A stretch of DNA of 33,445 nucleotides from NCBI GenBank assembly GCA_002491115.1, contig DKVI01000100.1, forward strand, positions 1 through 33,445, given 5' to 3'. Below are positions 13,687-21,014 of the stretch, piece by piece. How positions within the stretch are numbered: the first letter of the stretch is position 1; every line of letters starts with the position of its first letter. This DNA is from Lachnospiraceae bacterium UBA7182. Lineage in GTDB: Bacteria > Bacillota > Clostridia > Lachnospirales > Lachnospiraceae. Made by a program: the position numbers and the translations under genes. Below the pieces are notes generated by a model. The model searched no databases. It saw only the letters and a program-made list of their open reading frames with translations, and was not told the DNA's origin.

Positions 13687-15540
13687 ATGCTGTTACAAAT
13701 CCAGAACGCAGACCTGTCGATGGGAGGCCAGACACTGCTCTCCCATTTCGATTTTTATATAAAAAGTACAGAAAAAATCGCCCTTGTCGGACGCAACGGC
13801 TCCGGCAAGACCACATTTCTGCGACTCCTTGCAGGGGAACTCTCCCCCGACGCTTCCACAAAGACGCCGGCCACGGTCACCAGCGCCCGACGGCTCACCA
13901 CAGGCTTTTTACGCCAGCAGGCTTTTTCAGATACTTCCCTTACAGTAGAAGAAGAATTATTAAAAGCCTGCCCCTGCCCCGACCGGTGGGACAGGGAGCG
14001 TTTTGCGTGGGAACAGGAATATGACCGCGTCTTCACCGGCTTCGGTTTTTCCAAAGAAGACAAGAAAAAAAAGCTCTCCTGTTTTTCCGGCGGAGAGCAG
14101 ACGAAGATCGCCCTGATCCGTCTTCTGTTAGAACAGCCTGATCTTCTCCTTCTGGATGAACCGACCAACCACCTGGACGTACAAACTGTCCAATGGCTGG
14201 AGCAATACCTGAAAACTTATCCCCACGCCGCCGTCATCGTATCCCATGACCGCTACTTCCTGGATCAGACAGCCGATGTTGTCTATGAATTTCAGAACCG
14301 CACACTGGTGCGCTATCCCGGCAACTACACCTCCTACCGGGAACAAAAGCGCAAAAACATCCTTCTCCAGGAAAAAGCCTACAGGCGCCAGCAGGAAGAG
14401 ATCCATCGCCTGGAAGACCTGATCGAACGCTTTAAGCACAAACCCAAAAAAGCCGCCTTCGCCCGCTCCCGCAAAAAAATACTGGAACGCATAGAAAAGA
14501 TCGACCAGCCGCCAAAAGACGACGCCCACATCTTTACCGGCGAACTCACCCCGGCTTTTTTAAGCTCCAAATGGGTACTGGAGGCCGACCGCCTGCAGAT
14601 CGGCTATGACCAAAGTCTGGCGGAGCTTACTCTGCGCGTCCGGCGCGGACAGAAAATCGGCGTCATCGGCCCCAACGGCGCGGGAAAATCCGCCTTTTTA
14701 AAAACCGCTGCCGGACTTTTACCCCCTGTCAAAGGTAAACTGACGCTGGGGTTAAACGTTGACGTCGGCTATTTTGACCAACAGACCATAGCCCTGTCTT
14801 CTGCTCAGAGCGTCCTGGAACATTTTCATGATTCCTTCCCGTCCCTGACGGAAAAAGAAGTACGGGATATCCTGGGCGCGTTTTTATTTACCGGAAAAGA
14901 CACCACAAAAAAAGTCTCCTCTTTATCCGGCGGAGAGAAATCCCGCTTAATCCTGGCAGAACTGTTCCAGAGACGTCCGAACTTCTTTCTTCTGGACGAG
15001 CCGACCAACCATATGGACATCCCTGCCCGGGAGACATTAGAATCCGCGTTTAAAGCTTATACCGGTACGCTTCTGTTCGTCTCCCATGACCGCTATTTTA
15101 TCCGGCAGGCGGCGGAAGCTTTACTGGTCTTTGAAGACCATGACGTATTTTATTATCCTTTCGGGTATGACCATTATGCAGAACGCTTAAAACATCAGAA
15201 CGGAACAGACGGCCCTGCCAGAATCCGGGCGGAAGAACAGGCTTTGATCAGCGGCCTGAAAAACGTACCGAAAGCAGAACGGCATATGCTAAAAGAAATC
15301 TCCGAAGACCAGGCATACGCCGAATGGCAGATGCGGCTTGTCCTGGAACCGCTCCGACAGGTCCAGGAAGAACTGGAAGCCTTCCTTCTCTCCCCGGACC
15401 CGGAGCTTTTGTGGGAAGATCCTGTCTATGAGACAGATTTCCGAAAAAAAGAGGCAGAATTGTACCAAACATATACAAAGCGCTGCCTCGACTGGTATGA
15501 AAAATGGTCTGAATTTACATTCGATAATATGCATAGATAA
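13687..15540 (+). CDS. ABC-F family ATPase (ribosome-associated)
   Basis: A 617-residue protein with two ABC domains and no membrane segments. Domain 1: Walker A GRNGSGKTT (35-43), signature FSGGEQTK, Walker B LLLLDEPTNHLD. Domain 2: GPNGAGKSA (from about 328), LSGGEKSR and FFLLDEPTNHMD. Between them lies a charged helical linker (LQEKAYRRQQEEIHRLEDLIERF begins it, followed by KHKPKKAAFARSRKKILERIEKI), the element that reaches the ribosomal P/E sites in this family. A further helical region forms the C-terminus. ABC-F proteins rescue or protect translating ribosomes, and some give antibiotic resistance; which applies here cannot be told by eye. Its 3' end overlaps the 3' end of spoVAB by 26 bases on the opposite strand, with no terminator between. 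Confidence 0.9.
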   Translation: MLLQIQNADLSMGGQTLLSHFDFYIKSTEKIALVGRNGSGKTTFLRLLAGELSPDASTKTPATVTSARRLTTGFLRQQAFSDTSLTVEEELLKACPCPDRWDRERFAWEQEYDRVFTGFGFSKEDKKKKLSCFSGGEQTKIALIRLLLEQPDLLLLDEPTNHLDVQTVQWLEQYLKTYPHAAVIVSHDRYFLDQTADVVYEFQNRTLVRYPGNYTSYREQKRKNILLQEKAYRRQQEEIHRLEDLIERFKHKPKKAAFARSRKKILERIEKIDQPPKDDAHIFTGELTPAFLSSKWVLEADRLQIGYDQSLAELTLRVRRGQKIGVIGPNGAGKSAFLKTAAGLLPPVKGKLTLGLNVDVGYFDQQTIALSSAQSVLEHFHDSFPSLTEKEVRDILGAFLFTGKDTTKKVSSLSGGEKSRLILAELFQRRPNFFLLDEPTNHMDIPARETLESAFKAYTGTLLFVSHDRYFIRQAAEALLVFEDHDVFYYPFGYDHYAERLKHQNGTDGPARIRAEEQALISGLKNVPKAERHMLKEISEDQAYAEWQMRLVLEPLRQVQEELEAFLLSPDPELLWEDPVYETDFRKKEAELYQTYTKRCLDWYEKWSEFTFDNMHR

Positions 15541-15931
15541 ACGCCCCGACGGCTCTCCCAAGGGCCATGGACAGGATGATCCAGGGCATACCCGTTTTCA
15601 GGCGAATCCTTCTGCTGAAAATGGGAATGACATCTACAATCTCTGTCAGGGCCATTGCCCAGGCGCCTGTAAAGACGCCTGCGAAAAGGCCATAGGACAC
15701 CACACCCACCATCCCAACCGGTACGGGAAATTCATAGATACTGATCAGATTTCCCAAAATACCACCTATTGCCGCGGCGTCCTCATAGTAAAAGATATAT
15801 TTTGCCGTATGAGTCTTCCCCGCAAAACGGGAGATGATCCCCAGCGCAATCAAAAGAGCAAACATTCCGCCCGCAACGGCAAAACCGCTGCTGATTCCCA
15901 GCATACCCAAAAAAACCTGTCTAATCCACAT
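15515..15931 (-). CDS. spoVAB: Stage V sporulation protein AB
   Basis: The start is placed at 15931 (MWIRQVFLGMLGISSG) because AAGGGG lies ten bases upstream; an upstream in-frame ATG at 15964 lacks a site. The 138-residue protein is almost entirely hydrophobic (about four or five membrane helices), with the conserved stretches GISSGFAVAGGMFALL, YEDAAAIGGILGN and VGVVSYGLFAGVFTGAWAM (read over residues 9-110). SpoVA proteins act in the forespore membrane in dipicolinic acid uptake and germination. It overlaps the end of spoVAA by 11 bases. No spoVAC-AF follow: the next gene is the convergent ABC-F gene. Confidence 0.88.
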   Translation of the reverse strand: MWIRQVFLGMLGISSGFAVAGGMFALLIALGIISRFAGKTHTAKYIFYYEDAAAIGGILGNLISIYEFPVPVGMVGVVSYGLFAGVFTGAWAMALTEIVDVIPIFSRRIRLKTGMPWIILSMALGRAVGAFIYAYYRM

Positions 15932-16547
15932 CGATACTTGTCCCCTTACGGTTGCAGCCTTCAATCAGCGTCGTATTCACATCATCCTCATACAGACGCA
16001 TCTGCACTTCGATGGGCGTGGGATCTTTTGTGATCCGCTTTCCTCCGAAATGATTGTAAAATACAATGATTCCTACGGCAATTCCGACGGAATAAGATGC
16101 CTCCAGCACGGTAAATCCATCCGAAGGCCTGCCCATAACCAGTTGATAGATCTGATCAAATACCTGGTTTACGCCCACGTCATTGTTAAAAGCCATAATA
16201 GAAAAGGCCGAACCGAAAAAGATAATAATGCAGACCAGGACAACCTTGGCAAGATTCCATCTTCCTTTGGCATAGGCAGGCGATTCATACTCCACGATAA
16301 AATCCGGTTCGCCCAGGTTCTCCACTTCAAGCTTCGGGTAGAGCTCATGGATCAGTTCTACCACTTTCATAACCGAAAAGATATAGCGATTGCTTTTATC
16401 CGCCTGTATTTTCAGAATCTTTAATGTTTTCAGCCGGTTTTTTACAGAAGCGTCTGTACACTCCAGTTTCGCCACGTCTCCAAGCGTTATGTCTATATGG
16501 TCCACCTGGATGTTTCTGTCTATCTTAATATACAAAGTATCGCCCAT
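15921..16547 (-). CDS. spoVAA: Stage V sporulation protein AA
   Basis: A 208-residue protein of the SpoVAA family. The N-terminal soluble domain (about 1-95) opens MGDTLYIKIDRNIQV and contains ITLGDVAKLECTD; then come two membrane helices (about 113-130 and 150-165) and a hydrophilic C-terminus (KDPTPIEVQMRLYEDDVNTT), which is strongly conserved in the family. The start is supported by CGGAGG. It follows sigF after about 60 bases, the same order as in Bacillus, where spoVA is read by SigG in the forespore. I searched that gap for a SigF/SigG-type promoter and saw only a poor GTATA-type match. Confidence 0.9.
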   Translation of the reverse strand: MGDTLYIKIDRNIQVDHIDITLGDVAKLECTDASVKNRLKTLKILKIQADKSNRYIFSVMKVVELIHELYPKLEVENLGEPDFIVEYESPAYAKGRWNLAKVVLVCIIIFFGSAFSIMAFNNDVGVNQVFDQIYQLVMGRPSDGFTVLEASYSVGIAVGIIVFYNHFGGKRITKDPTPIEVQMRLYEDDVNTTLIEGCNRKGTSIDVD

Positions 16548-16607
16548 TGCTTTATGCCTCCGTTTTTCTGATACTTATCTTTTGCATATTTTAAGATTTT
16601 TATACAC

Positions 16608-17333
16608 TCAACTGACCAGTTTTTCCCGAAGCTGCTTTAAGATCTTTTTTTCCAGACGGCTCACCTGCACCTGAGAGACCCCCAGGACTTTTGCCACTTC
16701 CGTCTGGGTCTTGTCCTGCAAGTACCGCATGACGATCAGCCTGCGCTCCGTATCCGGCAGTTCCGATAGAAGCTGTTCCAGAACCACCCGGTTCAGAATA
16801 TGCTGCATGGCGTTCCCCTGGCTTGCATTTTCCATACGGTCCAGAAGGCAGACCTCGCTTCCGTCTTTCTGGGGAATCGTCTTATAGATGGACTCCACCT
16901 CCGCCGCCGACTCAAGCGCCATGGCGATTTCCTCCGGCGGAAGTTCGGTAAGACAAGACAGCTCGTCCATGGTGGGCTCCCGCCCTTTCTGCTGACGGAA
17001 ATTTTCTGTCTCCCTGTGAATCTTCCAGCAGTTTTCCTTTAGGGTACGACTGACCTTCACGATCCCGTCGTCTCTTAGGAATCTTTTGATCTCCCCTGAG
17101 ATCATGGGTACTGCATAAGTGGAAAATTTCACATCAAAGGATGTATCAAACTTATCAATGGCTTTCAACAGGCCCATAGCTCCTATTTGAAACAAATCTT
17201 CCATATCGGTCCCTCTGCCTGCGAACCGCTTTACAATGCTCCAGACAAGTCCCATATTTTCTTCTACCAACTGTTCTCTGGCGCTTTTATCCCCATGGTG
17301 TGATCTCTCAATCAGAACCATTGTGTCTTCCAT
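16608..17333 (-). CDS. sigF: RNA polymerase sporulation sigma factor SigF
   Basis: A 241-residue sigma-70 family factor with region 2 (LVEENMGLVWSIVKRF, DLFQIGAMGLLKAID, FSTYAVPMISGEIKRFLRD), a region 3 segment and region 4 (LPDTERRLIVMRYLQDKTQTEVAKVLGVSQVQVSRLEKK, in two pieces, the helix-turn-helix that reads the -35). Position immediately after spoIIAB in spoIIAA-spoIIAB order identifies it as SigF (SpoIIAC), the first forespore-specific sigma factor, held inactive by SpoIIAB. Length fits. A second ATG five codons in is possible as a start. Confidence 0.95.
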   Translation of the reverse strand: MEDTMVLIERSHHGDKSAREQLVEENMGLVWSIVKRFAGRGTDMEDLFQIGAMGLLKAIDKFDTSFDVKFSTYAVPMISGEIKRFLRDDGIVKVSRTLKENCWKIHRETENFRQQKGREPTMDELSCLTELPPEEIAMALESAAEVESIYKTIPQKDGSEVCLLDRMENASQGNAMQHILNRVVLEQLLSELPDTERRLIVMRYLQDKTQTEVAKVLGVSQVQVSRLEKKILKQLREKLVS

Positions 17334-17340
17334 AAAGATA

Positions 17341-17781
17341 TCAAGCCCCCTGTTCTGCCTCTCCCTGCCAGATCTTTTTCTTCATATAGACCGTAGTACC
17401 AAGCCCGGGTGTGGACTGGACTTCCACCTGATCCATAAACGCTTCCATAAACATAAAGCCCATCCCGGAGCGCTCCAGCTCCGGCCTGCTTGTGTATAAA
17501 GGCTCCATGGCCTGCTTTACATCCGCAATCCCCGTCCCTTCATCACTCACCCAAAGTTCCACCATCTGTTCACTCAGGCGAACACGCACGACCACTGTAT
17601 GTACTTCCCCCTGATATCCATGTATGATAGCGTTTGTCACCGCCTCCGACACGGCGGTCTTGATATCCGCTACTTCTTCAAGGGTCGGATTTAACTGGGT
17701 TACAAAAGCCGCCACAGCGACTCTTGCAAACCCCTCGTTCTCTGAAATGCTGTCAAAAGCCAGCGTCATCTCATTTTTCAT
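17341..17781 (-). CDS. spoIIAB: Anti-sigma F factor and kinase SpoIIAB
   Basis: A 146-residue GHKL serine kinase. The N-box reads DIKTAVSEAVTNAIIHGY and the G-boxes DEGTGIADV and GMGFMFMEAFMD, placing the ATP site. SpoIIAB binds SigF or phosphorylates SpoIIAA, so that SigF is freed only in the forespore. The ATG overlaps the spoIIAA stop as ATGA, giving the coupled synthesis usual for these partner proteins. Ribosome binding site GGAGGAGG lies inside the end of spoIIAA. Confidence 0.95.
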   Translation of the reverse strand: MKNEMTLAFDSISENEGFARVAVAAFVTQLNPTLEEVADIKTAVSEAVTNAIIHGYQGEVHTVVVRVRLSEQMVELWVSDEGTGIADVKQAMEPLYTSRPELERSGMGFMFMEAFMDQVEVQSTPGLGTTVYMKKKIWQGEAEQGA

Positions 17782-18098
17782 ACTGCTTCCTCCTCCTTGT
17801 CCAACGGGATCACTTTCTGAATACCGGACAGCGTCAGAACTCTTCTGACCTGCCTGCTCATATGTTTCAGGACGACCTGACCGTCCAGCGCCCGCATGAT
17901 CTTATAGCGCCCTAAAATCATACCGATACCCGCGCTGTCCATAAATACGGTTCTGGAAAAATCAAATTCCAGCTCCTGGATCGGCTCTGCCTGTATCCTT
18001 GTGTCAACCTCTTTTCGTATCTCTTCCGTATAATGATGATCCAGCTCCACCGGAAGATGGACGATCAGTCTTGTCCCATTGCTTTCCAGCATATTCAT
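17778..18098 (-). CDS. spoIIAA: Anti-sigma F factor antagonist SpoIIAA
   Basis: A 106-residue STAS-domain protein. The start at 18098 (MNMLESNGTRLIVHLP) follows a GAGAGGAGAG ribosome binding site; the frame is open farther upstream only through the intergenic hairpin. The phosphorylation-site motif is FMDSAGIGMILGRYK, where the Ser in DSAG is the one SpoIIAB phosphorylates. Unphosphorylated SpoIIAA displaces SpoIIAB from SigF. No SigH-type promoter was recognised between the TPR gene and this start; it may lie inside the TPR gene or be degenerate. Confidence 0.95.
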   Translation of the reverse strand: MNMLESNGTRLIVHLPVELDHHYTEEIRKEVDTRIQAEPIQELEFDFSRTVFMDSAGIGMILGRYKIMRALDGQVVLKHMSRQVRRVLTLSGIQKVIPLDKEEEAV

Positions 18099-18131
18099 TT
18101 TATGTCTCTCCTCTCTTTTTTGTCCGCGCGC

Positions 18132-18164
18132 AAAAGGGACGCTGCTTTTTTTGCAGCGTCCCTT
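18132..18164 (-). terminator. Hairpin between the TPR gene and spoIIAA
   Basis: A perfect stem of 12 bp, including AGGGACGCTGC with GCAGCGTCCCT, surrounds a 7-base loop. On the minus strand the stem is followed by only TTTT then GC-rich sequence, so it is a leaky terminator at best. It separates the valS-folC-TPR transcript from the spoIIA operon. Confidence 0.65.
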
Positions 18165-18199
18165 CCTCCAGGGTTTTTCTTTTGTTAAACGAAACGGGC

Positions 18200-19561
18200 C
18201 TATAACCCCCGCATGAGATTCGCGGCGTCTGTAGCCTTTCTTGTATTCGGCCACCCCTCGATCACAGTCTGATAACAGGTTTTGGCATTCTCCGTATCTC
18301 CGGACTTATGATAGGATCTGGCAAGAAAATAAAGCGCGTCTCCCTGGGTATTGTCCAGTTCATAACATCTGCCGAGATCCCGGATGGCGGTCTCATAATC
18401 CGCTTTTTGATACGCCTCATAGCCGGTCCTGTAAAGCTCCGCTACAGCCGCGGTACCCACTTCCTGAAAGACCGAGTCGTACAGGATCTTCGCGTCTTCC
18501 GAAAGGGCTTCTTTGTCCATGGCCTCCAACTGCTCCAGCGCTCCTGCCGAATCTTCCTCCGCATAAGCGCGGTATGCCTTCAGAAGTTCCTCATAACTTC
18601 CTAATTTCTCTGTTGCCTCGCTGGCAGTCTGTACGGCAGCTTCAGACTCCGCCTTTGCGGCATCCACCTCTGCCTGAAGGCTCGTAAGGGCGGCAGCTTT
18701 GGATTCTAACTGATCACTGTATTCCGCTACCGCGTCATTCAACTCCGAGTTTTTCATCTGCTGCTGGGCAGGGATGGTCAAAAACCATATCAGCGCCGCG
18801 CCGATGGCGATCCCGACAAACACATTGATTACCGAATGAAGCCAGGAACGGTCCTTTACGCCTATGGGCTGAATAATCGTCTCATTGCCGCTGGTATAGG
18901 CAATGGCGTCTTTATTCTCCTCCGGCTCTTTTTTAATCGGCCGCTTTCCTTCCGCCGAGTCCAGCTCTTTCATATAGCGCAGCGCCCGGGTGTTGGTGCG
19001 GTCAATATCCAGCACTTTTTCAAGCTCTGTCCTGGCCCTGGAATAATTGTCCATCTTCATATACAGAAGCGCCAGGAGCTGATGTCCCTTAAGAAGATTC
19101 GGATTGGTCGACAGTACCTTTTTTAACTGGATCACAGCCAGATCATAGCTTCCCTGCTCACAGTACAAAAGCGACTGGTTGTATTTTTTGATAGTCGTAT
19201 TAATTGTCGTCAGGCGTGCCGGGTTATTCTGGACAGACTCTATATACTCATCCGCCAGATTGTCTTCATTCTGAAAATTCTTGCTGATAATCCACTGTGA
19301 CAGGGCATCCACCGCTTCTCCCATCTCACAATAGACGAGCCCCAGAAGGTTGCGGGCGTTTGTGTTCTTTTTATTGATCTTCAGACTTTGGCGCAGAGAA
19401 ATAACGGCGCCGGAAAGATCCCGTACTTTCGCCTTATCCAGCCCTTCGTTGTAATACGCGTTGGACAACTGGATCATCCTGCGGTAAAGCTTGATATCAA
19501 CTCCGCACTGGCTGCAGTATTCTTCCCCTGCCAGCTCTGCTCCACAATTAAAACACTTCAT
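18200..19561 (-). CDS. Membrane-anchored zinc-ribbon/TPR protein
   Basis: A 453-residue protein. It starts with a zinc ribbon (CFNCGAE and CSQCGVD, residues 3-21), followed by cytoplasmic TPR repeats (about 30-200; for example DLSGAVISLRQSLKINKKN and YSRARTELEKVLDIDRTN). A single membrane helix (about 243-265, INVFVGIAIGAALIWFLTI) leads to an extracytoplasmic coiled coil (about 270-325) and a second TPR set near the C-terminus (YEAYQKADYETAIRDLGRCYE). It is probably a scaffold linking cytoplasm and cell envelope; no enzymatic motif is seen. It sits at the end of a valS-folC operon and next to spoIIA, but its role is unknown. AAGGTGG precedes the ATG. Confidence 0.8.
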   Translation of the reverse strand: MKCFNCGAELAGEEYCSQCGVDIKLYRRMIQLSNAYYNEGLDKAKVRDLSGAVISLRQSLKINKKNTNARNLLGLVYCEMGEAVDALSQWIISKNFQNEDNLADEYIESVQNNPARLTTINTTIKKYNQSLLYCEQGSYDLAVIQLKKVLSTNPNLLKGHQLLALLYMKMDNYSRARTELEKVLDIDRTNTRALRYMKELDSAEGKRPIKKEPEENKDAIAYTSGNETIIQPIGVKDRSWLHSVINVFVGIAIGAALIWFLTIPAQQQMKNSELNDAVAEYSDQLESKAAALTSLQAEVDAAKAESEAAVQTASEATEKLGSYEELLKAYRAYAEEDSAGALEQLEAMDKEALSEDAKILYDSVFQEVGTAAVAELYRTGYEAYQKADYETAIRDLGRCYELDNTQGDALYFLARSYHKSGDTENAKTCYQTVIEGWPNTRKATDAANLMRGL

Positions 19562-19574
19562 ACATCCACCTTTT

Positions 19575-19718
19575 CTACTGATGTTCCTGCATTTTTTTCA
19601 GCATCTCATCCATCAGGTCCGTTACATCCGAGAGATTATTATTGTAAACGTTATCCTCTATTTCGTCAATCTCAGGACTCGGACGGAATTTTTTTAATTC
19701 TTCTTCAAAATCAAGCAT
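19575..19718 (-). CDS. Small acidic protein between folC and the TPR gene (47 aa)
   Basis: The ORF is read directly: it begins MLDFEEELKKFRPSPEIDE and ends MLKKMQEHQ. Its ATG lies inside the last codons of folC (8-base overlap), with AAGGAGC nine bases upstream, and its stop is 13 bases before the next ATG, so it fills the folC-TPR gap completely. It is acidic with predicted helices and has no cysteines or membrane segment. I do not recognise it. Overlap, ribosome binding site and operon placement support a translated gene, possibly acting with the TPR protein. Confidence 0.65.
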   Translation of the reverse strand: MLDFEEELKKFRPSPEIDEIEDNVYNNNLSDVTDLMDEMLKKMQEHQ

Positions 19719-21012
19719 ACTCTTTGCTCCTTAATAGACTTTTCAGGCTGCCAACCAGGTACAGAGATCCTACGCAGAATAAGATCCCGTCGCCTCTTTT
19801 GTCAAGGGCTGTCTTAAACGCCTCCGGTATGGAAGCGATCTCCTGCACCGGCTGTTTCGTATATTTCCGGAAAATTTCTGCCAGTTCTCCCGACGGGACA
19901 TGACGGTCGCACGCAATCTGGGTGACTATGACGCTCTCAAAAGAAATATTTTCGCAGATTGTCCGTATCATCCCTTCGTAGTCTTTTTCCTTTACACAGG
20001 AGAACAGCATGGTAACTTTTGTATCTTTCTGAAATTTCCTGGCAGTTTTAACAAACTCTTCCACACCGGAGTCATTGTGCGCGCCGTCCAGAATCACGCC
20101 CGGAAGCACGGTCTCCATACGGCCCTGCCAGCTCATCTTCTCCATTCCTTTGTGAATGTCCTCTTCTGTCAGACCTGTATCCAGCACATGGGCGGCTGTC
20201 ACCGCTTCCATGGCGTTCATGATCTGATATTCGGCCACGCTGGAAATAGACACATTCATAGGTAAATAATACCCAGTATCCATGAAAAAATCAATCGTTT
20301 TCTGGGTGTTCATCAAAATTTTATACATATCCGGGCGAATGGCATAGGCTTTCGCGTGCATCGCTGCCGCTTTTTCAAGGATCACGTCCTCCACATCCTT
20401 TCGGGTACCGTCATATACCACAGGACAACCTTCCTTGATGATGCCCGCCTTTTCCCCGGCGATCTGCGCGTAAGTGTCTCCCAGATACTCGGTATGTTCC
20501 AGGCTGATGGAAGTGATCACGGTAACCAGCGGCTTCTCGATCACATTGGTGGCATCAAAACGCCCTCCAAGCCCGGTCTCCAGAACCGCATACTCCATCC
20601 CGCTTTTTCTGAATATATAGATCCCCATCAAAAACAGCAGTTCAAAAAACGTAGGATGAGCAAACTGTCCCGGCTTTTCCTTCAAAAGCGCATGGACCGC
20701 GTCCATGACCGCCTCAAATGCTTCCAGAAACAGTTCATCGGAAGCAGACTGTCCGCACAGTTGAAACCTTTCATTGATATCCACCAGATGGGGAGAAGTA
20801 AATAATCCCACTTTTTTTCCTGCCGTAACAAGAATGGAGGACAGATAGGCGCACACGGAACCTTTCCCGTTGGACCCGGCCACATGGATCAGCTTCATCT
20901 TACGCTCCGGATGGCCCATATAAGCCAGGACCATCCTTGTATTTTCCAGCGTATTTTTCGTCGTAAACCTGGGCGTATCGTCAATGTACGCCACGGCTTC
21001 CTGATAATTCAT
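19711..21012 (-). CDS. folC: Folylpolyglutamate synthase / dihydrofolate synthase
   Basis: A 433-residue Mur-ligase-type enzyme. The ATP loop is HVAGSNGKGSVCAYLSSIL (P-loop GSNGKGS), followed by LFTSPHLVDINERF, VLETGLGGRFDATN and, in the C-terminal domain, VILDGAHND. All are FolC hallmarks. It adds glutamate to folates (and in bifunctional forms joins dihydropteroate to glutamate) in the cytoplasm. Length is normal. The start is two bases after the valS stop, so it is read with valS under the T-box; this valS-folC order is common in Firmicutes. Confidence 0.95.
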   Translation of the reverse strand: MNYQEAVAYIDDTPRFTTKNTLENTRMVLAYMGHPERKMKLIHVAGSNGKGSVCAYLSSILVTAGKKVGLFTSPHLVDINERFQLCGQSASDELFLEAFEAVMDAVHALLKEKPGQFAHPTFFELLFLMGIYIFRKSGMEYAVLETGLGGRFDATNVIEKPLVTVITSISLEHTEYLGDTYAQIAGEKAGIIKEGCPVVYDGTRKDVEDVILEKAAAMHAKAYAIRPDMYKILMNTQKTIDFFMDTGYYLPMNVSISSVAEYQIMNAMEAVTAAHVLDTGLTEEDIHKGMEKMSWQGRMETVLPGVILDGAHNDSGVEEFVKTARKFQKDTKVTMLFSCVKEKDYEGMIRTICENISFESVIVTQIACDRHVPSGELAEIFRKYTKQPVQEIASIPEAFKTALDKRGDGILFCVGSLYLVGSLKSLLRSKEYA

Positions 21013-21014
21013 CT

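Noticed and set aside
16548..16607. Possible SigF/SigG promoter before spoVAA
   Set aside because: A GTATA is present, but the -10 region matches the consensus poorly.
18099..18254. 52-residue N-terminal extension of SpoIIAA
   Set aside because: It runs through the intergenic hairpin and the end of the TPR gene; the ribosome binding site marks 18098.
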